The translations under genes were made by a program, and so were the position numbers. A stretch of 51,773 nucleotides of DNA, taken from Desulfobacteraceae bacterium. GTDB taxonomy: Bacteria; Desulfobacterota; Desulfobacteria; Desulfobacterales; SURF-7. The notes beneath the pieces were generated by a model, which was not told the origin of the DNA, did no database searches, and worked only from the letters and a program-made list of their open reading frames with translations. Numbering within the stretch: position 1 is the first letter of the stretch; each line of letters opens with the position of its first letter. The DNA lies in the NCBI GenBank assembly GCA_003599865.1, contig QZKS01000042.1:1-51773 (forward strand), read 5' to 3'. Below are positions 33,891 to 42,347 of the stretch, piece by piece.

Positions 33891-35230
33891 CCGACCAGCA
33901 TGATTCTCAGATCCATGACATTGGTATGGGTCGGTCCGGTAATAACAAGATCATGGATCGATTGAAAGAAGTGGTAGGCATCATTGTTGGACAGGTCATC
34001 CCGGGCGGTTCTTTTTTCTTTCAAAGCTCTATCCACGGTTGTCGTATCGGCAACCGCTCCGGCAGCATCGGTGGGACCGTCCGTCCCATCCGTTCCGGCA
34101 CTGAAGATGACGATATTTCCATAACCGGAAATATCCAGTGCCGCTGCAAGGGCAAATTCCTGATTTCTCCCTCCTTTGCCGTCTCCGGTAACGGTAACGG
34201 TTGTTTCGCCTCCGGACAGGATGCATGCCGGGGGAGGCAGGGGGTGGCCTGTTTTTCTGATTTCTTTGGCAATAGCTGAATGGAACCTGGCGGCTTCCCG
34301 TGTTTCCCCTTCCATCATGGATGATAAAATCAGGATGTTGTATCCAAGTTCCTGTGCTTTTCTTTTTGCGGAAAGGATGGCCTCCATATTGCTTCCGATA
34401 ATCAGATTTCCGGTGCGGCGAAAAACCGGAAGCCGCGGTTTCGGTGTTTCCGGTATCAATCCGGCGTTACCGTTCTGCAAATGCCGAAAAACCGCGGACG
34501 GCAGTTTTTCGGAAATGCCGTAGCGATCGATGATCTCCAGACAGTCTGAGTAGGTGCCGGCATCCGGAACCGTGGGGCCGGATGCAATCACATCCAGATC
34601 ATCACCGACGACATCCGACAGGATCAGAGAAAGGAATGTTGCCGGATAGGCCGCCTCGGCAAGCCGGCCTCCTTTGATTCCGGAGATGTGTTTCCGGATG
34701 GAATTGATCTCATGGATTGTCGCTCCGCAGCCAAGAAGAATTTTCACCGTTTCCTGTTTGTCCGGCAACGTGATGCCCGGTGCCGGAAGTGACAGAAGAG
34801 CGGAGCCCCCTCCGGAGAGCAGGCAGATCACCAGGTCGTTTTCTCCGGCCCGGCAGGCAATCTGCATGACGAGTTCCGCTCCTTTCAGCCCGTTTTCATC
34901 CGGAACAGGGTGGCCTGCTTCCATGATGGTAATCTTGCCGGGTTTGAGAATATGGCCATATTTGACAACCGCAACGCCGCCGGAAAGGTTTTCCCCCAGA
35001 AGATTCTCCATGGCGGATACCATGGGAGACGCAGCTTTTCCTGCTCCAATCAGATAGATGTGTTGATATGCGGAAAGGTCGTAAGACGTTTCTCCCATGA
35101 GCAGGCGCTTGCCTTCGCGTTTGGCGTATCGATAAACAGCCGCTTCTGGTTCTACCGCCGCAAGACCGGCTTGAAATATGGCAAAGGCATCTTTTTTCAG
35201 TTTGGAAAGGATATCGGATCGGTTATTCAT
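33887..35230 (-). CDS. Glycerate 2-kinase (GckA/TtuD-MOFRL family)
   Basis: The 447-residue protein has the DUF4147 N-terminal domain (YQHIYLIGAGKAASPMVSAM, LVICLLSGGGSALLSLPAPG, VVGDDLDVIASGPTVPDAGT) and the MOFRL C-terminal domain (ILSGGETTVTVTGDGKGGRN followed by QEFALAAAL, and SAGTDGTDGPTDAAGA). Members phosphorylate D-glycerate to 2-phosphoglycerate, linking glycerate or serine-cycle intermediates to glycolysis. Length is normal. The ribosome site is weak and far (AGGAT 14 bases upstream), so the start is the least certain part. It is convergent with manC. Confidence 0.93.
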   Translation of the reverse strand: MNNRSDILSKLKKDAFAIFQAGLAAVEPEAAVYRYAKREGKRLLMGETSYDLSAYQHIYLIGAGKAASPMVSAMENLLGENLSGGVAVVKYGHILKPGKITIMEAGHPVPDENGLKGAELVMQIACRAGENDLVICLLSGGGSALLSLPAPGITLPDKQETVKILLGCGATIHEINSIRKHISGIKGGRLAEAAYPATFLSLILSDVVGDDLDVIASGPTVPDAGTYSDCLEIIDRYGISEKLPSAVFRHLQNGNAGLIPETPKPRLPVFRRTGNLIIGSNMEAILSAKRKAQELGYNILILSSMMEGETREAARFHSAIAKEIRKTGHPLPPPACILSGGETTVTVTGDGKGGRNQEFALAAALDISGYGNIVIFSAGTDGTDGPTDAAGAVADTTTVDRALKEKRTARDDLSNNDAYHFFQSIHDLVITGPTHTNVMDLRIMLVG

Positions 35231-35367
35231 GATAATCGCATTCTATCCTGCGGATTTCAAAAATTCAATACCCATCAGGGTGATGCATGGTCGTACCGCT
35301 TCATTCCGATAGATTCCGACCGGAATCGGAGACATCCGGATATTCCGGAACAAAAGTTCATCCGCCC

Positions 35368-35396
35368 TTGACTTTGAGACGGGTAAAACATAATCT
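35368..35396 (+). promoter_or_regulatory. Predicted sigma70-type promoter of the YqgE/AlgH gene
   Basis: TTGACT (35368-35373) and TAATCT (35391-35396) with an ideal 17-base spacer lie 86 bases before the start codon at 35482. Confidence 0.6.
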
Positions 35397-35481
35397 GAAA
35401 CGGACGGGAAAGGAAACTTACTCCCGGTTTCACCGGCAGGTCAAAGGAGTAAAAACGGAAAATGAACAATAGGAAAAATTC

Positions 35482-36060
35482 ATGAGCATGGAAGCAAGCA
35501 CACCATCATATTTAAAGGGCCAAATGCTGATGGCCATGCCGAATCTGGCTGATCCGAATTTTTCAAAAACGGTAACCTGTATCTGTGAACATACGGATGC
35601 CGGAGCGCTTGGCATTGTCATTAATCGTATTCACCCCTTTATTTCCGCCAAGGAAATTTTCAAGGAACTGAAAATCGATTATACGGTCAAGGCGGAATCC
35701 ATTCATATTTTTGTCGGAGGACCGGTTCACGTGGGGGAATTGTTTATTCTGCACGGCCCTCCGTTTCACTGGAAAGGATGCGTCACTGTCACCCCTACGC
35801 TTGCGTTGAGCAATACAAGGGACATCCTTGAATCGATTGCCCGTGGAGAAGGAGTGGTCGGCTCATTCCTGATCGCCCTCGGGTGTGCCGGATGGGGCCG
35901 GCTGCAGCTGGAGTCGGAGATATCGGAAAATGCATGGCTGACCGGTCCGGTTTCGGATGAACTGCTTTTTGATGTTCCGGTGGAATCCAGGTGGGAACGG
36001 GCAATGGAGTTGATCGGCATTGACCCTATGAAACTTACGAATGCAACCGGCAGTGCCTGA
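35482..36060 (+). CDS. YqgE/AlgH family protein (DUF179)
   Basis: The 192-residue protein covers the whole YqgE/AlgH domain: LKGQMLMAMPNLADPNFSKT at the start, ALGIVINRI, FVGGPVHVGELFILH, ALSNTRDILESIARGEG, LIALGCAGWGRLQLESEI and NAWLTGPVSDELLFDVP. The family is widespread in proteobacteria and its molecular function is not settled. A good promoter lies upstream, and the stop codon is 40 bases from the end of the convergent small four-cysteine gene. Confidence 0.95.
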   Translation: MSMEASTPSYLKGQMLMAMPNLADPNFSKTVTCICEHTDAGALGIVINRIHPFISAKEIFKELKIDYTVKAESIHIFVGGPVHVGELFILHGPPFHWKGCVTVTPTLALSNTRDILESIARGEGVVGSFLIALGCAGWGRLQLESEISENAWLTGPVSDELLFDVPVESRWERAMELIGIDPMKLTNATGSA

Positions 36061-36100
36061 TTTGTTTTGGTGATGGAAGATATCGGGAACCGTATGGGCT

Positions 36101-36262
36101 TTACGGGGTGTCGGATTCATCAGTTTTATCGGATTGCGGTTTGGGCTTTTTTTTCTTTTGGCATTTTTTATCTTTTCTGACAAAAGCACACAATTTTGGA
36201 TTATAGTATTCTTTGCAGTTTAAGGGGTTATATAAGGGACATTCAGGATGCTTTTCCGACAT
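36101..36262 (-). CDS. Small four-cysteine protein, 53 residues
   Basis: A minus-strand frame from ATG 36262 to TAA 36101 encodes 53 residues. It begins MSEKHPECPLYNPLNCKEYY and contains NPKLCAFVRKDKKCQ, so cysteines fall at residues 8, 16, 25 and 34 with spacings of 7, 8 and 8. The remainder is a lysine-rich tail (KKKKPKPQSDKTDESDTP). The regular cysteine spacing suggests a zinc or iron-sulfur knot. GAGG lies about ten bases upstream of the start. I recall similar short CPLYN...NC...CAxVR proteins in Desulfobacterales but cannot name a family. It is convergent with the YqgE/AlgH gene. Codon bias and motif order support a real gene rather than chance. Confidence 0.65.
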   Translation of the reverse strand: MSEKHPECPLYNPLNCKEYYNPKLCAFVRKDKKCQKKKKPKPQSDKTDESDTP

Positions 36263-36474
36263 GAGTTTTTATCCTCTTTTTTCGAATCATGATAATTCGC
36301 GAACCTTATCATAAAGTCTTTAATTTTACAAGGAGTTATGTTTAAAGAGGTTGGATGGGGGAAAAAAGATCAGATAAATAAAGGGCGCGCGGAAATTATT
36401 ATGACAACTATTTGATAACATTTTGATAATCATCTCCTGTCGGGAATGGTTTTCCGGATTGAAATGTAAAAACT

Positions 36475-38730
36475 ATGGATAACTTCAATCATCTGAAAAA
36501 TGAAATCATAGAGATTTCTTCTCAAATTACGAATCTGCTGGAAGCTACAGAGGTTGCCACCGGTCTTTCCGAAAAGAATTTTGATGCCTGGAAAAAAACC
36601 TGCTTGAACATCCGGAAGCAGCTTCCGGATGAGATCATGAGGGTGGCTGCTGTCGGACCGATTAAATCCGGCAAGAGTACGTTTGTCAATGCACTTTTTC
36701 ATGGCGACTATCTGAAACGGGGGGCAGGAGTGGTTACCTCCATTGTTACCAGAATACGGAAAGGCGCCACCCTCAGCGCCGTTCTTTTTTTGAAATCATG
36801 GGATGAAGTAAACCAGGAAATTGAACAGGCACTTGCTTTTTTCCCGTCACTTCGCACCGGCGCCGGTAATGAAACATTTGATATCCGGAGGACCCCGGAT
36901 CGGGAGCATCTCACTGCTGCCCTTCAGTCTTTGCGTTCCGATCAATTGATTACGCAGGGTACACGGAATGTGAACAGCGTAATCCTATCATCGTATCTGA
37001 AAGGATATGACCGGGTAAAAAGTATTGTATCCTCCGACGGGGCAAAACAGGTGTATACCGGTGAACGGTTTTTCGAACATCGGGAGTTTTCCGGAGATGA
37101 AGTGCCGGCGGTTTATGTAAAAGATGTTCAATTGGAGATCAATTCCGGCATCATTGAGAACAATATCGAAATCGCGGATTGCCAGGGTAGTGATTCTTCC
37201 AATCCTCTCCACCTTGTCATGATACAGGATTATCTGCTGCTGGCCAATATGCTCGTGTATGTGATCAGCAGCCGTACCGGTTTGCGTCAGGCCGATATCC
37301 GCTTTTTATCCATGATTCAAAAGATGGGGATTATGGATAACATCATGTTTGTGATCAATTGTGATTTTTCCGAGCATGAAACGCTGGGAGGAATGAAACA
37401 GCTTGTTGACAGGATCCGCGATGAAATATCGATTTTTAAGCCGGATCCGGAACTGTTTGTGTTTTCATCCCTGTTCAATCTTTTTACGGTCCAGGAAGCA
37501 ACGGGCAGTCTGAGTGATAAGGACCAGCGGCGGTATCAACAGTGGATTGCCGAAAAGGATCTGATTGGGTTTTCCAACAGGGAAACGGAACGTTTCAACG
37601 AAGTATTTCAACAGAAGGTTACCAGTGAACGATACAGTCTCCTTCTGCGGAATCATCTGGAGCGGCTGCGCCTGATTTCAAAAGGAGTGCAGCAATGGGT
37701 GCAGTTGAATCAGGAGATTATGGAAGGAGACGGGGAAAGTGCGGGCCGGATGCTCAAGGACATCCGGAAAAATCAGGAAAAGATGAATCGTATCAAATCG
37801 ATGGTCGGGAGCACACTGGATGGCTGTATCCACCATACCAGGGGGGAGCTGAGAAAGGACATCGATGCTTTTTTCGAAAACAGGTCCGGCGAGGTGGTTC
37901 CTCCGGTCGTTGATTTTATCAACCAATATCAGGTGGATTTTCATCGGTATGAAGGGGTCCTGGATTCAAAGGGGTTTACAGAGACACTCCACGCCATTTA
38001 TCAGGAATTCAAACAAGACCTTGATCATGTGATGGCGGAAAAAATCAATCCCGCGATTATCGGTTTTATCAAAAGGGAGGAGCGGAAAATCATGAGCATC
38101 TTTGATTCCGTTGCCCAGCCATTCGATGGTATGGTGGCTGACGCCCTCGCCGGTTATGGAAAAACGCTTGGACGTTATGATATTCAAATGGAGCAGAATG
38201 CGGTTGAAGAAACGGAAAAGCCGGACATGGAATCCATCAAAAGGCTTTCCGGTCTGCAAATCCCGACCGTTTTTGCCGTCATGCGATATTCCGTAAGGGT
38301 GAAAACCGAAGCAGTGCTGTGGTTCGGTTTTTATAAAATGTTGAACGTTTTTAAAAAAATATTGAAAAGACCGGTCCGGGAAAAAGAAGATGATGTGTAT
38401 CAGGCGCTCAAAGACGGTATCCGTCGGATGAAACGGGAAACGGAGCAGTCCATTTTGTTTCATTTCAAGAATTACCGGGAGAATATCAAGTTTCAATATC
38501 TGTTTACATTAATTGAAAGCACGGCATCCCATTATGCGGAGATGCTCTTTAACCGCTTTCAGGCATATAATACCGATCTGGTTGAACTCACGCAATTGAT
38601 TGATGAAAAGCGGATTGACAAGGAGCGGGTCTTTGCGATACTGAAAGATACGGAAACCGCATCTCTTGAGGTTCATAAACGAATCAAGAAGGTTAATGAG
38701 AGTGTAACCGAAATTTCAGAACGTGTTTGA
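36475..38730 (+). CDS. Bacterial dynamin-like GTPase
   Basis: The 751-residue protein has a dynamin-type GTPase domain near the N-terminus: G1 GPIKSGKSTFVNAL (61-74), a G2-region threonine in GVVTSIVTRI, G3 ADCQGSDSS around residue 235, and a G4-position NCDF around residue 289, where canonical dynamins have (T/N)KxD. Long helical segments follow, consistent with middle and effector domains. A short hydrophobic patch near residues 615-635 (AVLWFGFYKMLNVFKKIL) may be a membrane-inserting paddle. Bacterial dynamin-like proteins remodel or protect membranes; many come in pairs, but here only one is visible. The ribosome site is weak. ParA follows 87 bases downstream on the same strand. Confidence 0.85.
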   Translation: MDNFNHLKNEIIEISSQITNLLEATEVATGLSEKNFDAWKKTCLNIRKQLPDEIMRVAAVGPIKSGKSTFVNALFHGDYLKRGAGVVTSIVTRIRKGATLSAVLFLKSWDEVNQEIEQALAFFPSLRTGAGNETFDIRRTPDREHLTAALQSLRSDQLITQGTRNVNSVILSSYLKGYDRVKSIVSSDGAKQVYTGERFFEHREFSGDEVPAVYVKDVQLEINSGIIENNIEIADCQGSDSSNPLHLVMIQDYLLLANMLVYVISSRTGLRQADIRFLSMIQKMGIMDNIMFVINCDFSEHETLGGMKQLVDRIRDEISIFKPDPELFVFSSLFNLFTVQEATGSLSDKDQRRYQQWIAEKDLIGFSNRETERFNEVFQQKVTSERYSLLLRNHLERLRLISKGVQQWVQLNQEIMEGDGESAGRMLKDIRKNQEKMNRIKSMVGSTLDGCIHHTRGELRKDIDAFFENRSGEVVPPVVDFINQYQVDFHRYEGVLDSKGFTETLHAIYQEFKQDLDHVMAEKINPAIIGFIKREERKIMSIFDSVAQPFDGMVADALAGYGKTLGRYDIQMEQNAVEETEKPDMESIKRLSGLQIPTVFAVMRYSVRVKTEAVLWFGFYKMLNVFKKILKRPVREKEDDVYQALKDGIRRMKRETEQSILFHFKNYRENIKFQYLFTLIESTASHYAEMLFNRFQAYNTDLVELTQLIDEKRIDKERVFAILKDTETASLEVHKRIKKVNESVTEISERV

Positions 38731-38817
38731 ATTTGGAGCGGCCGGATTTGCGAACAGGATTCATTCAGGAACAATCATGGCCTTTGTGATCATCCCATCC
38801 AATGACGGAGAAAGCAG

Positions 38818-39630
38818 ATGGCAGCAAAACAGGCAAGAGCTGTTGCAGTAGCAAACGAAAAGGGAGGGGTCGGCAAGACGGCGACCGTGGTAAACCTCGG
38901 TGCAGCCCTTTCCATGAAGGGTAAAAAGGTCCTTCTCGTGGATATGGACCCCCAAGGCAATACAACCAGCGGGCTGGGGGTTGATACCGGTCAAATTGAA
39001 AAAAGTTCCTATGACCTGCTTATGAATTCAAAAGAAATTTCTGCAAAAGAGGTCATTTTGCCCACAAAGTGGCCGGGGCTGGAATTGATACCCTCCCATA
39101 TCGATCTGGCCGGAGCGGAGATTGAGCTGATTAAAGAGATGGGAAGGGAGAACAAGCTGAAAAAGGCTCTTGCCGGTCTGCGATCCGAATATGATGTCAT
39201 CCTGCTGGATACACCGCCAAGCCTGTCGCTTCTCACCGTAAATGTCTTTGCATTTGCGACAGAGGTGCTGGTTCCCTGCCAGACACAGCCCTATGCGTTT
39301 GCGGCCCTGGATGACCTGTTCGATACGATTTCCGCAATTCAGGAGGATATTAATCCCCATATTTACATCAACGGAATTGTCGCCACTTTTTTTGATCAGA
39401 GAACCCGGGTCAGCCAGTCGATTATGGAAAAACTGAATACCGACAAACGATGCAGCAATCTTGTGTACAAGACCGTCATTCGAGGCAACACGACCATTGC
39501 AGCCAGCAATGAAGTCGGGCAGCCGGTAGTCTTTTATCAAAAGGGTTCTTCCGGTGCCATTGATTATATAAATCTGGCTGGGGAGTTTCTGAGCCGGAAC
39601 GGTTCGGAATTTACCCTGCCGGAATTTTGA
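38818..39630 (+). CDS. ParA/Soj-family ATPase
   Basis: The 270-residue protein is a standard ParA: AVANEKGGVGKTATVVNLGA has the deviant Walker A with its signature lysine, VLLVDMDPQGNTTSGLG follows, and YDVILLDTPPSLSLLTVNVF is Walker B and switch II. Soj-like lengths and the lack of an N-terminal helix-turn-helix fit chromosomal ParA or an orphan ParA that positions other cargo. No parB or parS cluster is seen in the window, and replication or gid genes are not adjacent. GGAG lies seven bases before the ATG. A strong terminator follows. Confidence 0.95.
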   Translation: MAAKQARAVAVANEKGGVGKTATVVNLGAALSMKGKKVLLVDMDPQGNTTSGLGVDTGQIEKSSYDLLMNSKEISAKEVILPTKWPGLELIPSHIDLAGAEIELIKEMGRENKLKKALAGLRSEYDVILLDTPPSLSLLTVNVFAFATEVLVPCQTQPYAFAALDDLFDTISAIQEDINPHIYINGIVATFFDQRTRVSQSIMEKLNTDKRCSNLVYKTVIRGNTTIAASNEVGQPVVFYQKGSSGAIDYINLAGEFLSRNGSEFTLPEF

Positions 39631-39684
39631 TATCCGTCCTACGGAGAACCCTTCCGGAGAGGGGCTGTTTGAAAAGGTCATACG

Positions 39685-39732
39685 AAAAAGGAACCCGGCC
39701 GGCAGGCATGTCTGCCGGCCGGGTTCCTTTTT
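39685..39732 (+). terminator. Strong bidirectional terminator after parA
   Basis: A perfect 21-bp stem (39685-39705 with 39712-39732) and a 6-base loop GCATGT. The stem starts with five A and ends with five T, so it can terminate in both directions. Confidence 0.92.
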
Positions 39733-39795
39733 GGATCCGATCCGATATCATACCATTCATACAATGCTCAGGCCGCCTATCAGTTTCAATACCTT

Positions 39796-39839
39796 GCACT
39801 ATATTGAGTCACGTTTTGTTTTAAATTGAAATAAAGTGC
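39796..39839. repeat. Imperfect inverted repeat upstream of the MarR gene
   Basis: GCACTATATT (39796-39805) and AATAAAGTGC (39830-39839) are inverted copies with one mismatch, 24 bases apart, 30 bases before the MarR start. It may be an autoregulatory operator that overlaps the promoter (a TTGAGT hexamer lies at 39804). Confidence 0.3.
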
Positions 39840-39868
39840 GGGAAATATTATAGGCAGGCAGCATAACA

Positions 39869-40408
39869 ATGGAGACGGAAAACATGACGGAAGATGAAAA
39901 TACAATGATGAAGAAAATGATCTGCAATGATGTATTGATTGCGATTCGCCGCATTATTCAATCCGTAGACCTGCATTCGCGGTATCTGGTTCGCCATTTC
40001 GGGTTGACCGGCCCTCAGCTGATTATTCTTCAGGAGATATCCAAACGAAAAGAAGTCTCTATCAGTGAGATTGCCAAAGCGGTGAGTCTGGGACAGCCGA
40101 CCGTGACGGGAATATTGGAGCGTCTTGAGGGCAGGGGGCTGACTACCCGCAGGCGAAGCGAACAGGATAAACGGAAAGTGTTTATTTCCATCACAGAGGA
40201 ATGCCGGAAATTGATGGAAAAAACACCTCCGCCCATGCAGGAGCATTTTACCAACGCCTTTAATTGCCTTCAGGATTGGGAACAGTCAATGATTCTGGCT
40301 TCCCTGCAACGGATTGTCAAGCTCATGGGTGTAAGGCCAATTGCGGTTGAGCCGATTCTGACAGGAGCCGATCCCATTTCCGAAGAGTCTGAAAAGCTTT
40401 TCTTTTGA
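39869..40408 (+). CDS. MarR-family transcriptional regulator
   Basis: The 179-residue protein has the MarR winged helix: HSRYLVRHFGLTGPQLIILQ, VSISEIAKAVSLGQPTVTGI with the recognition helix, LERLEGRGLTTRRRSEQDKR with the wing arginines, and KVFISITEECRKLM. It carries N- and C-terminal extensions; the C-terminal 30 residues (PIAVEPILTGADPISEESEK) are unusual. MarR proteins dimerise and respond to small ligands or oxidants; the only cysteines are C19 in MICND, C111 in ECRKL and C131 in NCLQ. It is convergent with the YcaO-TPR gene, ten bases apart. AGGCAGG precedes the ATG. Confidence 0.92.
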   Translation: METENMTEDENTMMKKMICNDVLIAIRRIIQSVDLHSRYLVRHFGLTGPQLIILQEISKRKEVSISEIAKAVSLGQPTVTGILERLEGRGLTTRRRSEQDKRKVFISITEECRKLMEKTPPPMQEHFTNAFNCLQDWEQSMILASLQRIVKLMGVRPIAVEPILTGADPISEESEKLFF

Positions 40409-40417
40409 CAATAATTT

Positions 40418-42148
40418 TTACGAGCCTTTCAGCTTTTTAAGGTTTTCCGCTGCAAATTCAATGGATGGGTCCAGTTCCAGAGCCATGGCGTAATACCGGA
40501 TCGCTTTTTGGGGATTTCCCATATCCCGGTAATTGGAAGCGATGTTGGCATAATCAATTGCGGAACCCGGGTCCAGCTTCAGCACTTTTTGAAAACAGGC
40601 AATAGCCTCTTCATGCCGCTTCAGTTTGAAGTTGCAGAACCCCATCAGATTATGGATATCGGTTCTTTCCGGGTCCAGTTTTTCCCCCTTTGCCAGGACA
40701 TGAAGAGCCGGTTCATATTTTTCCATATCCTTTAAACAGATTCCCATATAGGAATAGATACTGGGGATATCCTGCCGAGTCGGGTTGAGGTCCAGGGCCT
40801 GCTGAAAAAAGTCGAGGGCTTGTTCCGGCTTTCCTGTGGCAAGCATGGAAGTCCCCATATAGAATTTCAGGTAGTAGCGGTTGGGCAGGTGGGATTCAAA
40901 CTTCCGCAGTTCCCGGATCGCTGTTTCCGGAGAAACCGTTTCCGTGAGGATTTTTGCAGCAAACATTCCCACACTGGTTCCATGAGCCCTTTCCCGGAAA
41001 TGGGCACCCGGAATAATGGTATAAAAGGCCGGTATTCCGAGCCCGGGGTGGGTGGTGTTGATGCAGATGGTTTCCATATGGTTCCGGGCAATCGCCTGGA
41101 TACAGCTTTCCACCTCGATCCGGATATTGTTGTTGGAAAGATCCGGCAGGCTGCCGATGTCGATCCTGTGTTGCGGAGAGATGATAAAGTCGGCCTGCTC
41201 CAGCCGGGTAAATTTCGGTAGCCCGCTGGCCACATAATTGGACCCGGTGTTAAAGTCCCCTGCCAGTTGAGCAACCTCCGTAAGCGCCCGGCTCAAGGCC
41301 TTCTGGGGATCCGGTGTAGTGCCGGCAGTCCAGATGATTTCGCTCTTTTGCGGAAAGGTGGCGGGGTCATAAGCCAGAACGCCTACCGTCGGAATGCCGG
41401 TATTCAGGGAAAAATCGGAAAGAAACAATTTGATTCCGGCTTTCCGGTACTTGTTCAGCATCTCGACCACCATAGGATCGGTTGCGGATTCCGGGTTGAT
41501 GGCCGGCACGTTGATTCTCTCACGGCTGATAATGGAGGAGACATGCCGCTCCATGATTTCGCAGATGCCTTGTGACAGGGCTTCTTCCCGGCAATTGCCG
41601 GCAGATGGACCGTTAAATTCATTGATGGCGTAAAACCAGGTAAAGGGCACAAAAACTTCTTCCTGTCTGGTCAGGTTGTAACCGCGTGTCCACTTCAGCG
41701 GCAGATTCTGAAATACTGCAAGGGAGGCCTGATAATCATCTGAATCATCATGAACCGATTTGGCAATCAGCTCAAACGGCAGGGCGCGGTCTTTCATGTT
41801 CTGATACGTATCGGTGATAAAATGATCCGGGTTGTTACAAAACGAGAAGAAGCTGAATCGCTCTGCCAGTTCCATGACAGCGCTGGCTTCCGCCTGCGCC
41901 GGCGTGGCGCCTTTTCCCATCTGTTTATTGGTGCCGGTCATCTGCCGGGCATCTTCACCGCAAATACTGAAAAAAACAGGGATGTCCAGCCTGCCGTTAT
42001 CAATACGAACGGTTTGTTTCAGGATATCCATATTCAGGGTTTCTATTTTTTCCCTGAATTGCTGAACCGTTTCCTCGGGGGTGCGTATTTTATCCTGATC
42101 CAAAGTAAATTTTTTATACGCGTCCTGCAGTATGATTGCGTTTTTCAT
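40418..42148 (-). CDS. YcaO-domain protein fused to C-terminal TPR repeats
   Basis: From ATG 42148 (CGGAGAAAAA upstream) the protein is 576 residues. Residues 65-385 are a YcaO ATP-binding domain: KGATPAQAEASAVMELAERF, LSQGICEIMERHVSSII, LSRALTEVAQLAGD and AIARNHMETICINTTHPGLG carry the glutamate and arginine residues that hold ATP-Mg. Residues 420-575 are TPR units (MLATGKPEQALDFFQQALDL, LMGFCNFKLKRHEEAIACFQ, NIASNYRDMGNPQKAIRYYA). YcaO enzymes activate backbone amides with ATP to form azolines, thioamides or similar. No precursor-peptide or dehydrogenase gene is adjacent, so a housekeeping role on a protein, held by the TPR, is as plausible as peptide biosynthesis. An in-frame start at 42292 would add 48 residues without a ribosome site. 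Confidence 0.9.
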   Translation of the reverse strand: MKNAIILQDAYKKFTLDQDKIRTPEETVQQFREKIETLNMDILKQTVRIDNGRLDIPVFFSICGEDARQMTGTNKQMGKGATPAQAEASAVMELAERFSFFSFCNNPDHFITDTYQNMKDRALPFELIAKSVHDDSDDYQASLAVFQNLPLKWTRGYNLTRQEEVFVPFTWFYAINEFNGPSAGNCREEALSQGICEIMERHVSSIISRERINVPAINPESATDPMVVEMLNKYRKAGIKLFLSDFSLNTGIPTVGVLAYDPATFPQKSEIIWTAGTTPDPQKALSRALTEVAQLAGDFNTGSNYVASGLPKFTRLEQADFIISPQHRIDIGSLPDLSNNNIRIEVESCIQAIARNHMETICINTTHPGLGIPAFYTIIPGAHFRERAHGTSVGMFAAKILTETVSPETAIRELRKFESHLPNRYYLKFYMGTSMLATGKPEQALDFFQQALDLNPTRQDIPSIYSYMGICLKDMEKYEPALHVLAKGEKLDPERTDIHNLMGFCNFKLKRHEEAIACFQKVLKLDPGSAIDYANIASNYRDMGNPQKAIRYYAMALELDPSIEFAAENLKKLKGS

Positions 42149-42347
42149 TTTTTCTCCGTATGTTTCAAACGCGGGACAGATATTGATGCAGACAATCCCG
42201 CAAAATGGACTGAATACGACAAGGCGGCATTCCATTGCAAGCCTGAAATGAAAGATCAGCGGAACGATTGATCCCTTATCTTTTTTTTTCATCGGATTGT
42301 AAGTGCCTTATTATTGATTTTCAAGAGTATTGTGTTAAAAAAAAAGA

